Shown: positions 1-8,106 of the stretch, piece by piece
Position numbering within the stretch: position 1 is the stretch's first letter
Layout of the letters: the number at the start of each line of letters is the position of its first letter
From: Peptococcaceae bacterium BRH_c23
Lineage (GTDB): Bacteria > Bacillota_B > Desulfitobacteriia > Desulfitobacteriales > Desulfitobacteriaceae
Reading direction: 5' to 3'
Length of the DNA: 20,987 bases
NCBI GenBank assembly: GCA_000961805.1
Contig: LADV01000330.1
Location: forward strand, 1-20,987
Notes under the pieces: model-generated
Told to the model about the DNA's origin: nothing
Databases searched by the model: none
Seen by the model: the letters and a program-made list of their open reading frames with translations, nothing else
Made by a program: the position numbers and the translations under genes

Positions 1-46
1 GGCAGTATGTCAAATTCGTCAGCGCTGACGAATTTGACATACTGCC
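1..46. repeat. Perfect 46-bp palindrome at the window edge
   Basis: Bases 1-23 are the exact reverse complement of 24-46, with no spacer and centre AGC|GCT. The palindrome begins at base 1, so its arms may continue outside the window. It overlaps the 3' part of a degraded minus-strand reading frame. It may be a genuine cruciform-type site or a fold-back artefact at a contig end. Confidence 0.9.
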
Positions 47-192
47 GTCAGCGCTGTCAGCAAACAGTTTATCACCATATTCTTCAAAGAGCTGCACCAG
101 CCTGTTGGCTGTGCGCTGGGAATAGCTCACCGATTCCAGCAACCATTTCCCCATTCTCCATGAGGGAGCAGGGCCTTGGCCACAATAACAGC
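1..192 (-). pseudogene. DUF3102-like protein fragment, frameshifted
   Basis: Read on the minus strand, one frame gives AKALLPHGEW (about 180-151). After an apparent loss of one base the next frame continues with KWLLES, then SYSQRTANRLVQLFEEYG and LFADS. From memory this matches the core of DUF3102 proteins (an 'AKxLLPHGEWGKWLxESVxYSQxTAN' pattern), which are common in clostridial accessory DNA and of unknown function. The frame break falls inside the GEW-GKW join, so the gene is broken. The segment past LFADS contains the edge palindrome. No start codon or ribosome site is visible, and upstream lies unrelated sequence. The family call rests on remembered consensus and was not searched. Confidence 0.5.
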
Positions 193-237
193 ATACGTAG
201 ACGGGCTTCGGATGGTGAAGGCTTTGGCATAACCCCA

Positions 238-333
238 TCAAAACATCTGCCAAACTTGGGATCTGGTGACACCACCAGCTAAAATTATATCCGAAACAGC
301 CAAGGTCAGCTGGTCTTCATATCCTCCAACGAA
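238..333 (-). pseudogene. Possible FGGY carbohydrate-kinase C-terminal fragment
   Basis: The minus strand reads FVGGYEDQLTLA, then SDIILAGGVTRSQVWQMF, then a stop. An 'I.LAGGVTRSxxWxQMxAD' segment is typical of the C-terminal ATP-binding half of FGGY sugar kinases (xylulokinase and LsrK type). Only about 32 codons are recognisable, with no start and a stop inside the motif, so this is at best a relic. It abuts the DUF3102-like relic, which suggests a junction between two decayed genes. Confidence 0.3.
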
Positions 334-657
334 GGCATAAATAATCCAAGAAAATAGAAAAAAGCTAGATTGTTCCCTCAATCACTCTGTCACTATAAAA
401 AGAACATACACTTCTCAAACCATCTCATACCATGGATTTCACTCAACACCAATATAGCACAATTATCGTCTCCACGTACCTCGTCCAAGTGAAAATATTA
501 ATAGTTGTGCGCATTAATTATTGTGGTATATGGTCAGGTTTGGTAATTACATCTCCTTAAGCACCCGCCGCAATGTATAATCTGTGTCCAATTAAAATAT
601 ACCTCTGTATTATATCTAATGTTTCACTCATTAGGGAACCTTATGCCATTGATCCTA
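334..657. other. Gene-free AT-rich stretch
   Basis: I see no convincing reading frame, RNA motif or terminator here. A small hairpin (CTAATG...CATTAG) lies at about 618-636 just past the end of proB, but no T-run follows it on the minus strand, so I do not call it a terminator. Confidence 0.5.
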
Positions 658-1779
658 TTAAGCATCCACCATGAGTGTCATATTATCCCTATGAACCACT
701 TCTTCACCATCAAAGTCCGGGATGATTTGGTGCAGTTTCACAGAATGCAGCCCCTTCACCTTCTGTACCTCATCTTGGCTCAGCTCGACGACCCCTCTGG
801 CGATCTCCTCTCCCAGCAGGTTGAGAATCCGAACGATTTCTTTACGTTCCCAAGTTCCCTCTGCAGATACAATTCCTTTAGCCAGTAAACTTTTGCCTTC
901 TTCAATAAGCGCCTTGGCGGCTCCGTCATCGACCTGAATACTCCCTTCAGATAACCCAGCGTATGCTATCCAGCGTTTCCGACCTGCAAGACGATGTTTT
1001 GAGGGCTGAAAATAGGTTCCCTCAGGACCCTGACCCTCGGGTAAATTGATGAGTTCCCGGAGTCGAGTGAAATTCAACAAAAGCATACCAATTCCAAAAC
1101 GAGTGGCAATCTTGGCCGCTCTTAATTTTGTGACCATCCCCCCGGTGCCTAATAGACTTCCCACCCCACTAGCCATACTTTCCACCGCCGAAACCTCTGT
1201 CACTTCCTTAATTAATTGAGCAGACAGATCCTTTTTGGGATTGCCTGTGTACAAGCCATCCACATCCGTCAGAATCACCAATAAGTCCGCACCAATAAGC
1301 CCTGCCACCAAGGCCGATAGGGTATCATTGTCCCCAAAACAGAGTTCTTCTACCGCTACGGTGTCATTTTCATTAATGATCGGAACCACTTGTAAGCGCA
1401 ATAATTTCTCCAGTGTGTTTTGAGCGTTACGATAGTGTGACGCTTGAGCTAAATCTATGCGAGATAAAAGAACTTGCGCCCCGATGATACCATGCCGTTG
1501 AAGATTATGGGCATACCTCTCAATGAGTACCCCTTGACCTACAGCCGAAACTGCTTGTTTACCTGCTAAATCTCGTGGGCGTGAATGTAGCCCTAATTGT
1601 CCCATGCCAGCAGCTACAGCTCCGGAAGTGACTATAATGCACTCCACGTTCTTTTGCTTGAGAGCAGCGATGACTGAGACGATTTCAGCGATCGCTTGAT
1701 CATCTAAACCGCCTTGCTGGTGATTCAAACTGCTGCTCCCTATTTTCAAAACTACCCGACGAACTTCATTTAATGTCAC
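658..1779 (-). CDS. proB: Glutamate 5-kinase (ProB)
   Basis: This enzyme catalyses the first committed step of proline synthesis, ATP-dependent phosphorylation of L-glutamate to gamma-glutamyl phosphate, in the cytoplasm. The 373-aa product has the amino-acid-kinase domain first (VVLKIGSSSL near residue 10, IIVTSGAVAAG near 50, the substrate segment PIINENDTVA near 135, and LTDVDGLYTGNP near 170). The substrate-recognition loop GTGGMVTKLRAA is near 212, and a C-terminal PUA domain begins at about 280 after FQPSKHRLAGRKRWIAYAG. Length fits the long two-domain form. Its ATG overlaps the stop of proC (ATGA, 4 bp), so the two are co-translated. The usual partner proA does not follow. Feedback inhibition by proline is normal for the family. 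Confidence 0.97.
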   Translation of the reverse strand: MTLNEVRRVVLKIGSSSLNHQQGGLDDQAIAEIVSVIAALKQKNVECIIVTSGAVAAGMGQLGLHSRPRDLAGKQAVSAVGQGVLIERYAHNLQRHGIIGAQVLLSRIDLAQASHYRNAQNTLEKLLRLQVVPIINENDTVAVEELCFGDNDTLSALVAGLIGADLLVILTDVDGLYTGNPKKDLSAQLIKEVTEVSAVESMASGVGSLLGTGGMVTKLRAAKIATRFGIGMLLLNFTRLRELINLPEGQGPEGTYFQPSKHRLAGRKRWIAYAGLSEGSIQVDDGAAKALIEEGKSLLAKGIVSAEGTWERKEIVRILNLLGEEIARGVVELSQDEVQKVKGLHSVKLHQIIPDFDGEEVVHRDNMTLMVDA

Positions 1780-2585
1780 TCTGAATACTCCCCTTCCAAG
1801 TCTTCTGCACGCCGAGCACAGGCTTTTACCGCTTTCAGTACGGTTTGCGCCAATCCGTCATCTGTAAAAACATTAATGGCCGCATAAGTTGTTCCATTAG
1901 GGGAGGTTACTTCCTCGCGTAGTCTGCCTGGTGACTTATCACTCTCAGCAATCATTTTTCCTGCCCCAATCAACGTTTCAAGCACTAAAACCTCAGCATC
2001 CTCTTCACAAAGCCCTAGTTCAACCCCGGATTTTATCAAACTCTCTGCAAAGAGATAAAAATAAGCAGGCCCACTTCCACTAATTGCTGTTAGGGCATTA
2101 ATATTTTCTTCTGGGACCCACATAATCCGCCCCGTAGCCGAAAAGATCTTCTCGCCCACCCCAGCCTGTTCCTCCGTGACATTATCCCCTCGCACCAATC
2201 CAGTCATGGAATGAAGCACCGCAGTCGAAGTATTCGGCATGGCTCGGATTATTGCAACCCCTGGCAGGTATTTATAAAAAACCTTTAGAGGAACACCAGC
2301 CGCCACACTAATAACCATCTTACCCTGCAACGAATAATTCGCAAGATCTTTAACCACTGCTTGAACATCCTTCGGCTTCACCGCAATAATCATGACTTGC
2401 GACCTTTCCACAAGCTCCTTCAACGAAGCCGCAACAACACCATATCGATCTACCAGTCCCTGCAAACGCCCCTGATTGGAAAGATTCGTCACTCGAATCT
2501 CAATCTCCTTGTTCGTTTTTTTAAGACCACTGATCATAGCCTCCGCAATATTTCCCCCACCAATAAAACCAATTGACTGAGTCAT
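1776..2585 (-). CDS. proC: Pyrroline-5-carboxylate reductase (ProC)
   Basis: This enzyme performs the last step of proline synthesis, NAD(P)H-dependent reduction of pyrroline-5-carboxylate. The 269-aa protein begins with the Rossmann motif GFIGGGNIAEAM (residues 6-17). It has IIAVKPKDV near 67, the family hallmark ISGSGPAYFYLF near 168, and the C-terminal dimer/active-site segment TSPNGTTYAAI, where most homologues have SPGGTT. Length is typical. A purine-rich stretch AAAGGGTGTAGAGG lies directly before the ATG. It forms an overlapping pair with proB. Its nearest upstream control element on the same strand is the T-box leader about 680 bp away, with no gene between them. Confidence 0.97.
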   Translation of the reverse strand: MTQSIGFIGGGNIAEAMISGLKKTNKEIEIRVTNLSNQGRLQGLVDRYGVVAASLKELVERSQVMIIAVKPKDVQAVVKDLANYSLQGKMVISVAAGVPLKVFYKYLPGVAIIRAMPNTSTAVLHSMTGLVRGDNVTEEQAGVGEKIFSATGRIMWVPEENINALTAISGSGPAYFYLFAESLIKSGVELGLCEEDAEVLVLETLIGAGKMIAESDKSPGRLREEVTSPNGTTYAAINVFTDDGLAQTVLKAVKACARRAEDLEGEYSE

Positions 2586-2698
2586 CCTCTACACCCTTTC
2601 ATATCCGTTTAAGCTGTATTGAGCTTGATTTACCCCTTAGATGCCCTTTGCCTACTTTTAGTAGCATGCCACTCTCAACAAAATCTAATAAGAACCCC

Positions 2699-2720
2699 AA
2701 TTAATACAAACGTATTAATT
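2699..2720. promoter_or_regulatory. 22-bp AT-rich palindrome upstream of proC
   Basis: AATTAATAC, a 4-base spacer AAAC and GTATTAATT form a perfect inverted repeat 114 bp upstream of the proC start. It has the size and symmetry of a dimeric repressor operator, but no flanking -35/-10 pair is convincing. The regulator is unknown. Confidence 0.35.
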
Positions 2721-3041
2721 GTCTAAAACTTTTCTAATCTAAAGAAGCGTCTTGCAAGCTAAATCATAGCCATCTCCAACAAAAATTCGTGGTTAACGTA
2801 CCCATCCTATTTTACCCACCCTAATTACCCAAGCCGCAGGCGGTTTCTGAAACTCTGAAGCATGTGAGAGGAATTACTCATCACAGAGCTCAAAGGAATG
2901 ATGCTAGAAACCCTAACGAGATTTGTCTACGACTTATGCAAGTCAGGAACCGTCCCAACATTGCACAACTTTCACCAACTTCACGCAAACCTGTATGGTC
3001 CCCCCGTTCCCCCTCGTCCTAGCCCAATCTGACCAGAAATT

Positions 3042-3214
3042 AAGGGGACATTGCTAAGTGAACACTTTAGTGGAGTTCACGATAAAGCGAGTACCGATGC
3101 TGAAGCATTATTACGCCTAGGTTCACATCTTGCGCTACCCAGAGGTTGGCGTAATAGCTTCAGCATCCAAACGAGCCAGTGAACGCAACGTGTGTGAGCG
3201 TGCAATGTCCCCTT
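3042..3214. mobile_element. Palindromic MITE-like element between proC and the T-box
   Basis: The terminal inverted repeats are exact: AAGGGGACATTGC at 3042-3054 and its reverse complement at 3202-3214. Inside, a long hairpin pairs 3096-3117 with 3148-3167 (arms beginning GATGCTGAAGC, differing by a 2-base insertion). Smaller GTGAAC/GTTCAC pairs occur at 3058-3063 with 3075-3080 and at 3121-3126 with 3179-3184. At 173 bp with no coding content it looks like a non-autonomous transposable or REP-like palindrome. I cannot see a clear target duplication. Confidence 0.6.
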
Positions 3215-3260
3215 ACTTTCAAAGACCCCCAATGCCCTTACTTGCAAAGACCCCTAAATG
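3210..3260 (+). repeat. Two tandem copies of a 25-26 bp unit
   Basis: Unit one (3210-3234) starts CCCTTACTTTCAAAGACCCC and ends AATG. Unit two (3235-3260) starts CCCTTACTTGCAAAGACCCC and ends AAATG. The first unit overlaps the right end of the palindromic element, so the repeat may be part of it or formed at its insertion. Confidence 0.6.
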
Positions 3261-3266
3261 CAACGA

Positions 3267-3313
3267 TAAAAAAAGGCCCCTCCCATCCTTATATCAAGGA
3301 CGAAAGAAGCCTT
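3267..3313 (-). terminator. T-box transcription terminator
   Basis: On the minus strand AAGGCTTCTTTCGTCCTT pairs over 18 positions (with G-U pairs) with AAGGATGGGAGGGGCCTT across the 5-base loop GATAT, followed by seven T. Its 5' arm overlaps the T-box antiterminator, as expected for this riboswitch class. Confidence 0.9.
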
Positions 3314-3535
3314 CCGCGGTACCACCTTTATTGCCAATGCCAACTCATGTTGCAAGATCAAACTCACAACATTCCGCATAACGGTGGAAACCGACCGATT
3401 CATCATCAGCGCATCACGACTGGGGTTCTGATACCGTGGGCGGAAAAACTCTCAGCAAATGTTTCTCTCTCTGAACACCACCGACTACCATACTAGGTCG
3501 ATCTCATGCTTTATACATTATCTAATTGAGTATAC
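3267..3535 (-). ncRNA. T-box leader riboswitch, probably proline-specific
   Basis: The minus strand carries the T-box signature AAAGGTGGTACCGCGG (3314-3329) followed by TCGTCCTT and the terminator. Upstream is a 10-bp stem III (ATGTTGTGAG with CTTGCAACAT, loop TTTGAT). A stem I region has an AGTA element near its 5' base, a distal GCTGAGAG, and CGACC/GGTCG closing pairs. The specifier-side strand reads CAGAACCCCAGT (3422-3428 core), and the usual 'GAA + codon' layout makes CCC (proline) the likely specifier. Uncharged tRNA would stabilise the antiterminator and allow read-through. The next genes downstream on this strand are proC-proB, in agreement with a proline T-box. The class call is firm; the specifier reading is tentative, and the 5' boundary is approximate. 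Confidence 0.88.
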
Positions 3536-3602
3536 TCTATCTGAATCCTTCACCCTTTTCAAGTGCTGATTTGAATTCTATACCATTAGACTATTCAGCT
3601 CT

Positions 3603-4664
3603 CTACTTAAGTGCCTCTACTACAGCATTGCCCATTTCGATAGTTCCCAGAACTTTATCTCCCGGCTTTGCTAAGTCAGCTGTTCTATACCCCTCTTGTA
3701 AAACACGTTCAATCGCTCCCTCGATCATCAAAGCCTCATCCTCTAAGCCAAAGGAGTAGCGCAGCATTAGAGCTCCCGAAAGAATCGTGGCTAAGGGGTT
3801 AGCAATGTTTTGACCAGCTATATCCGGTGCCGAACCATGGGCTGGCTCATAGAGCCCTTTAGATCCATTCATGCTCGCCGACGGGATCATTCCGATCGAA
3901 CCCAGTAACATTGATGCTAAATCGGTCAGGATATCTCCGAACATATTTTCCGTGACGATCACATCAAATTGTGCGGGCCAGCGAACCAATTGCATCGCTG
4001 CGTTATCCACATACATATGACTTAATTCCACCTCTGGGAAATCTTTAGCAACCTCAACAGTTATCTCACGCCAAAAGCGGGAGGACTCTAAGACATTCGC
4101 TTTGTCTACAGAACAAAGCCTTCCACGCCGCTTAGCAGCCATTTGGAAGCCAAGTTCTACAATACGTCGGATTTCCTCCTCCGTATAAACCAAGGTGTCA
4201 TAAGCGCTCCTAGGATTTGTACCTCTGCCTTTTTCACCGAAGTAGAGGCCGCCGGTCAATTCGCGCAAAACTACCAGGTCTACGTTCTCGACCACCTCAG
4301 TGCGAAGTGTAGAGGCATCCGTTAACATGGGGAGCATTTTGACAGGACGAATATTGGCAAAAAGACCCAGAGCCTTACGGATCGGCAGTAGCCCTCCCAA
4401 TTCCGGTCGTTGCGGAGCAGGCAGTGTATCCCACTTAGGTCCTCCGACAGAACCCATTAAAATCGCGTCCGCTGCCTTGGCGGCAGCTAGAGTCTCATCA
4501 GGTAAAGCCTTGCCTACTGCATCAATTCCAGCTCCCCCGATTAATCCATATTCAAAGTTCAGCTGAGTTGACCGACCTTTTAAGACCGCCTCTAAAACCT
4601 TAACTGCTTCTGGGGTAATCTCTAAACCAATACCGTCTCCCGGCAACACTAAAACATTAGGCAT
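3603..4664 (-). CDS. leuB: 3-isopropylmalate dehydrogenase (LeuB)
   Basis: LeuB oxidises and decarboxylates 3-isopropylmalate with NAD+ to 2-oxoisocaproate, the third leucine-specific step. The 353-aa product fits the family. Visible landmarks are [14 protein letters not shown] (7-20), [18 protein letters not shown] (substrate-binding region near 92-109), [11 protein letters not shown] near 135, [14 protein letters not shown] near 185 (catalytic Lys and the Mg region), [13 protein letters not shown] near 220, [14 protein letters not shown] near 238 (metal-binding Asp), and [18 protein letters not shown] (NAD-binding loop) near 270. The ATG overlaps the leuD stop by 8 bp and is preceded by AAGGGAGGAG. 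It is the last leu gene before the T-box leader, and I see no terminator directly after it. Confidence 0.98.
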   Translation of the reverse strand: MPNVLVLPGDGIGLEITPEAVKVLEAVLKGRSTQLNFEYGLIGGAGIDAVGKALPDETLAAAKAADAILMGSVGGPKWDTLPAPQRPELGGLLPIRKALGLFANIRPVKMLPMLTDASTLRTEVVENVDLVVLRELTGGLYFGEKGRGTNPRSAYDTLVYTEEEIRRIVELGFQMAAKRRGRLCSVDKANVLESSRFWREITVEVAKDFPEVELSHMYVDNAAMQLVRWPAQFDVIVTENMFGDILTDLASMLLGSIGMIPSASMNGSKGLYEPAHGSAPDIAGQNIANPLATILSGALMLRYSFGLEDEALMIEGAIERVLQEGYRTADLAKPGDKVLGTIEMGNAVVEALK

Positions 4665-5145
4665 TTTTTCTCCTCCCTTTTACGTAAGGAATAAGTCCAC
4701 CCGCTTGAATCAATTCCTGCATGAAAGGAGGAAAAGAACGAGCTTGAAACTGCTGAGCAGTTGTCCGGTTCTCAATGATACCCGTGGCCAGATCGACTTC
4801 GATCTCATCTCCTGGAGTAATCCCTGCCACAGCTTCCGGGCATTCCATAATGGGCAGACCGATATTTAAGGCATTGCGGTAGAAAATCCGGGCAAAGGAC
4901 TCTGCAATCACGACTTTAATGCCACAGGCCTTAATAGCAATAGGTGCATGTTCACGTGAGGAACCGCAACCAAAGTTTTTTCCACCAACCATGATATCTC
5001 CAGTTTGAACCTCTTGGGCAAATTGTGTCCCAGCGTCTTCCATGCAGTGTGCTGCCAGATGCTCAGGAGTCGATTTATTTAAATAACGGGCAGGCAAAAT
5101 GACATCCGTATCAATGTCATGCCCAAACTTCCACGCTTTCCCCAA
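4657..5145 (-). CDS. leuD: 3-isopropylmalate dehydratase small subunit (LeuD)
   Basis: LeuD pairs with LeuC to isomerise 2-isopropylmalate to 3-isopropylmalate. I place the start at a TTG (5145-5143), not at the upstream ATG at 5172. GGAGGAGGT sits 8 bases before the TTG, the ATG would lie upstream of that site and inside leuC, and the resulting 162-aa protein beginning [20 protein letters not shown] matches the usual family N-terminus and length. Key segments are [13 protein letters not shown] near 10-22, the swivel-domain loop [14 protein letters not shown] near 54, and [10 protein letters not shown] near 93. The TTG lies one base past the leuC stop, so translation is probably coupled. Confidence 0.95.
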   Translation of the reverse strand: MGKAWKFGHDIDTDVILPARYLNKSTPEHLAAHCMEDAGTQFAQEVQTGDIMVGGKNFGCGSSREHAPIAIKACGIKVVIAESFARIFYRNALNIGLPIMECPEAVAGITPGDEIEVDLATGIIENRTTAQQFQARSFPPFMQELIQAGGLIPYVKGRRKNA

Positions 5146-5146
5146 T

Positions 5147-6412
5147 TTAAGATACCTCCTCCGGATGAGCAATTTGCCCTTTTATCGCCGATGCTGCCGC
5201 GACTGCTGGATTAGATAGGTAGATTTCACTCTCAACGTGTCCCATACGTCCCACAAAATTCCGATTTGTCGTAGAGACTGCCCGCTCTCCTTTTGCCAAA
5301 ATACCCATGTGTCCACCCAGGCAAGGACCACAGGTCGGCGTACTAACCGCAGCTCCAGCTTCAATCAAGGTATCGATAATCCCTTCACGCATAGCATCAC
5401 GCATGATGGTTTGGGTTCCGGGGAATACCAAGAGCCGAATTTCAGGGTGTACCTTCTTGCCACGCAGAATTTCTGCAGCAAGACGTAAATCTTCCAGTCG
5501 ACCGTTCGTACAGGAGCCGATGACAACTTGGTCAATTTTAATTCCGCTTGCTTCCTGAACAGATTTGGCATTTTCCGGAGAGTGGGGGAAGGAAACTTGG
5601 AGCGGGATTTCCGCTACGTCAAACTCTTGGATATCCATGTAATGAGCGTCTTTATCACTATTGAGTAAAGGATATGAGCGACGAGCTCGTCCTTCGAGAT
5701 AAGTAAAGGTTGTTTCATCGGGAGCAATAATCCCATTTTTTGCACCGGCCTCAATCGCCATATTGCAGATTGTAAAACGATGATCCATAGATAAAGCCGA
5801 GATGCCCTCGCCTGTAAACTCCATGGCGCGATAGCAAGCCCCATCTACACCTAGTTTTCCTATTAGATATAGAATGAGATCCTTGCCTCCGACCCACTTC
5901 TGAAAACCCGTTCCGCGGAAGATAAACTTCATGGATTCTGGAACCCGAAACCAAGCTTCACCGGTTGCTAATCCTGCAGCTAAGTCAGTACTGCCAACCC
6001 CAGTGGCGAAAGCCCCCACAGCACCGTAGGTGCAGGTATGCGAGTCCGCGCCAATGATCAGATCCCCAGGCAAGGTGAGTCCCTGTTCAGGAAGCAGACA
6101 ATGTTCAATTCCCATTTGTCCCACTTCAAAATAGTGCTCAATCTGGTGATTCCGTGCAAAATCACGCATTACTTTGCATTGCTCAGCCGATAAAATGTCC
6201 TTATTGGGCGCAAAGTGATCTGGAACAAGAGCCACCTTTTTAGTATCAAACACCTTATCCGTACCAAACTTTTGAAACTCTTGAATGGCCACTGGACCCG
6301 TCACATCATTGGCTAAGACAAGATCGAGTTTCGCGGTGATCAGTTGACCCGGAATTACTTCTTCTAGCCCAGCATGTTGGGCCAGAATTTTTTCCGTAAT
6401 TGTCATTGACAT
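5147..6412 (-). CDS. leuC: 3-isopropylmalate dehydratase large subunit (LeuC)
   Basis: LeuC is the catalytic, aconitase-type [4Fe-4S] subunit of isopropylmalate isomerase. The 421-aa length is that of the shorter bacterial/archaeal LeuC group. The three cluster cysteines are visible as C301 (VIGSCTNGR) and C361/C364 ([12 protein letters not shown]). Other landmarks are the active-site segment [20 protein letters not shown] (121-140) and NFVGRMGH (385-392). The start ATG is preceded by AAGGGAGGG at a 10-base spacing; a second ATG two codons later is less well placed. It lies 17 bases after leuA and one base before the leuD TTG. The Fe-S cluster implies oxygen sensitivity, which suits an anaerobe. 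Confidence 0.97.
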   Translation of the reverse strand: MSMTITEKILAQHAGLEEVIPGQLITAKLDLVLANDVTGPVAIQEFQKFGTDKVFDTKKVALVPDHFAPNKDILSAEQCKVMRDFARNHQIEHYFEVGQMGIEHCLLPEQGLTLPGDLIIGADSHTCTYGAVGAFATGVGSTDLAAGLATGEAWFRVPESMKFIFRGTGFQKWVGGKDLILYLIGKLGVDGACYRAMEFTGEGISALSMDHRFTICNMAIEAGAKNGIIAPDETTFTYLEGRARRSYPLLNSDKDAHYMDIQEFDVAEIPLQVSFPHSPENAKSVQEASGIKIDQVVIGSCTNGRLEDLRLAAEILRGKKVHPEIRLLVFPGTQTIMRDAMREGIIDTLIEAGAAVSTPTCGPCLGGHMGILAKGERAVSTTNRNFVGRMGHVESEIYLSNPAVAAASAIKGQIAHPEEVS

Positions 6413-6429
6413 GGCTCTTACTCCCTCCC

Positions 6430-7962
6430 TTATCTCGCGTTTTTCTCCCGAACTTTTATCCAGCCTCGAACGAACGCACGGTTTACGGCTTGAAGATAGC
6501 CGCGTACACTGGCTTCAATAATATCCGTACTTACCCCACGGCCGCCAACCAGATTTTCTCCAAACTTGACGGTCACTGCTACTTCTCCTTGGGCATCTTC
6601 GCCACCATCAAGGGCTTGCAAGGAATAATGGCTCAGAGTTCCCCGGGTTCCCAAAACCTTATCAATAGCCTTAAAGGCTGCATCCACGGGTCCATCTCCA
6701 CAGGCTGCGTCTTCTAAGCGTTCCCCATTGTACATGAGTCCGATGGTAGCAGTGGGGACTAAATGAGTTCCACTGGAGACTTGTAAATATTCTAGAGTAA
6801 TTTGATCGGCTTTCTCTTTTTGCACTTGCGCAAGAGAAAATAAGTCAGCCGTTGTGACATCACGCTTTCGATCTGCCAATTGTTTGAACCGAGCAAAAAC
6901 GTCTTCAAACTGATCTTCCGCTAAATCCAGTCCAAGATCTGTCAAGCGTTGATGAACTGCATGTCTTCCGGAATGTTTCCCTAGAACAATGGACTCCACA
7001 TCGATCCCTATGACGCTGGGAGACATAATTTCATAGGTGGATCGTTCTTTAAGGACACCATCTTGATGAATTCCTGATTCATGGGCAAAAGCGTTTTTAC
7101 CCACAATGGCTTTATTGTGTTGAATTATCATACCAGTTAAACGACTCACCATTTGGCTCGTTCGAGCGATCTCTGTCGTCACAATGGATGTTTCAACACT
7201 ATACTGGTCCCTGCGAGTGCGCAGAGCCATGACAAGTTCTTCTAAGGCTGCGTTTCCAGCCCGTTCTCCAATTCCATTCACAGTACACTCCAGCTGATGC
7301 ACGCCCGCCCCAACTGCGGCTAAGGAATTCGCCACTGCCAGACCTAAATCATTGTGACAATGAACACTGACTTTAACCTTCTCTATTCCAATCGTACGCT
7401 CCATGACCGCACGGATAAATGCGGTATATTCTTCAGGTGTGGCATAACCCACGGTATCTGGTATATTCAGCACGGTGGCTCCAGCTTTGATGACCCCCGA
7501 AAAGACCTTTGCCAAAAAATCCACCTCACTGCGCGAGGCATCTTCAGCACTGAACTCGATATCACTGACTTTCGATTTAGCCAATCGAACTGCTTCAATG
7601 GCTTGTTCTAATACTTCTTCAGGGGACTTTTGCAGCTTATAAAGCATATGAATGGGTGAAGTGGCGATAAAGGTGTGAATACGTGGGGACGCCCCACCCG
7701 AAAGCGCTTGCCAGGCACATTCAATATCTTTAGCATTGGCTCGGGCAAGCGCTGCCACACTCACGCTTCTGACTTCTTGGGCGATTCGACGTACTCCCTC
7801 AAAATCACCGGGGGAGGCTATAGGGAATCCCGCTTCAAGAACATTAACGCCGAGCTTAGCTAACTGATGAGCAATTTGCAACTTTTCATCTGCGTTAAGA
7901 GCCACTCCAGGGGATTGTTCACCATCTCTAAGCGTAGTATCAAAGATCTCGATCCGGCGCAT
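6430..7962 (-). CDS. leuA: 2-isopropylmalate synthase (LeuA)
   Basis: LeuA condenses acetyl-CoA with 2-oxoisovalerate, the first and usually leucine-inhibited step of leucine synthesis. The start is set at 7962 because GGAAGGAAG lies about 9 bases before this ATG and the product then begins [19 protein letters not shown]. An upstream in-frame ATG at 8016 lies inside a repeat element and would add an unlikely 18-residue tail. At 510 aa it is the normal long form: TIM barrel with DTTLRDGEQ (8-16), [15 protein letters not shown] near 200 and [12 protein letters not shown] near 293, then a C-terminal regulatory (LeuA dimer) domain with [13 protein letters not shown] near 420. The end matches the family (QAVNRA). 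Confidence 0.97.
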   Translation of the reverse strand: MRRIEIFDTTLRDGEQSPGVALNADEKLQIAHQLAKLGVNVLEAGFPIASPGDFEGVRRIAQEVRSVSVAALARANAKDIECAWQALSGGASPRIHTFIATSPIHMLYKLQKSPEEVLEQAIEAVRLAKSKVSDIEFSAEDASRSEVDFLAKVFSGVIKAGATVLNIPDTVGYATPEEYTAFIRAVMERTIGIEKVKVSVHCHNDLGLAVANSLAAVGAGVHQLECTVNGIGERAGNAALEELVMALRTRRDQYSVETSIVTTEIARTSQMVSRLTGMIIQHNKAIVGKNAFAHESGIHQDGVLKERSTYEIMSPSVIGIDVESIVLGKHSGRHAVHQRLTDLGLDLAEDQFEDVFARFKQLADRKRDVTTADLFSLAQVQKEKADQITLEYLQVSSGTHLVPTATIGLMYNGERLEDAACGDGPVDAAFKAIDKVLGTRGTLSHYSLQALDGGEDAQGEVAVTVKFGENLVGGRGVSTDIIEASVRGYLQAVNRAFVRGWIKVREKNAR

Positions 7963-8006
7963 TACGTTAACTTCCTTCCGAACTAACAATTTATCAAATT
8001 CAAAGA

Positions 8007-8106
8007 AGACTCCCACTTCTATAAGTGGGTGTTCCTTATTTTGCTTCGGTGGGGGTAGAGTCCCTCACCGAAGTCTCGATGTTCAGCTTTAGCTGAACGA
8101 GTTCAC
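8007..8106 (-). repeat. Triple-hairpin dispersed repeat, copy A (ilvC-leuA)
   Basis: In minus-strand orientation it starts GTGAACTC, whose TGA is the ilvC stop codon. Three hairpins follow: GTTCAGCTAAAGCTGAAC; CTTCGGTG-A-GGG / CCC-C-CACCGAAG around ACTCTA; and CCCACTT-ATAG-AAGTGGG. The same layout recurs at 13917-14021 with a different linker before the third hairpin. Its terminal hairpin resembles IS200/IS605-type ends, but that affiliation is inference. Confidence 0.85.

Noticed and set aside
2898..3032. Plus-strand 44-codon frame beginning ATGATG
   Set aside because: The purine-rich AAAGGA touches the start codon, the composition is not protein-like past the middle (PPVPPRPSP), and it lies in leader DNA between the T-box and proC on the opposite strand.
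3130..3496. Plus-strand open frames of 83 and 105 codons
   Set aside because: They run across the palindromic element, tandem repeat and T-box in antisense; no ribosome site and no recognisable protein.
3267..3535. T-box belonging to the leu operon
   Set aside because: It is on the minus strand after leuB, so it cannot act on the leu genes; the next downstream genes are proC-proB.
7963..8016. Longer leuA start at 8016
   Set aside because: The extra 18 codons are encoded by the triple-hairpin repeat and lie upstream of the GGAAGGAAG ribosome site.
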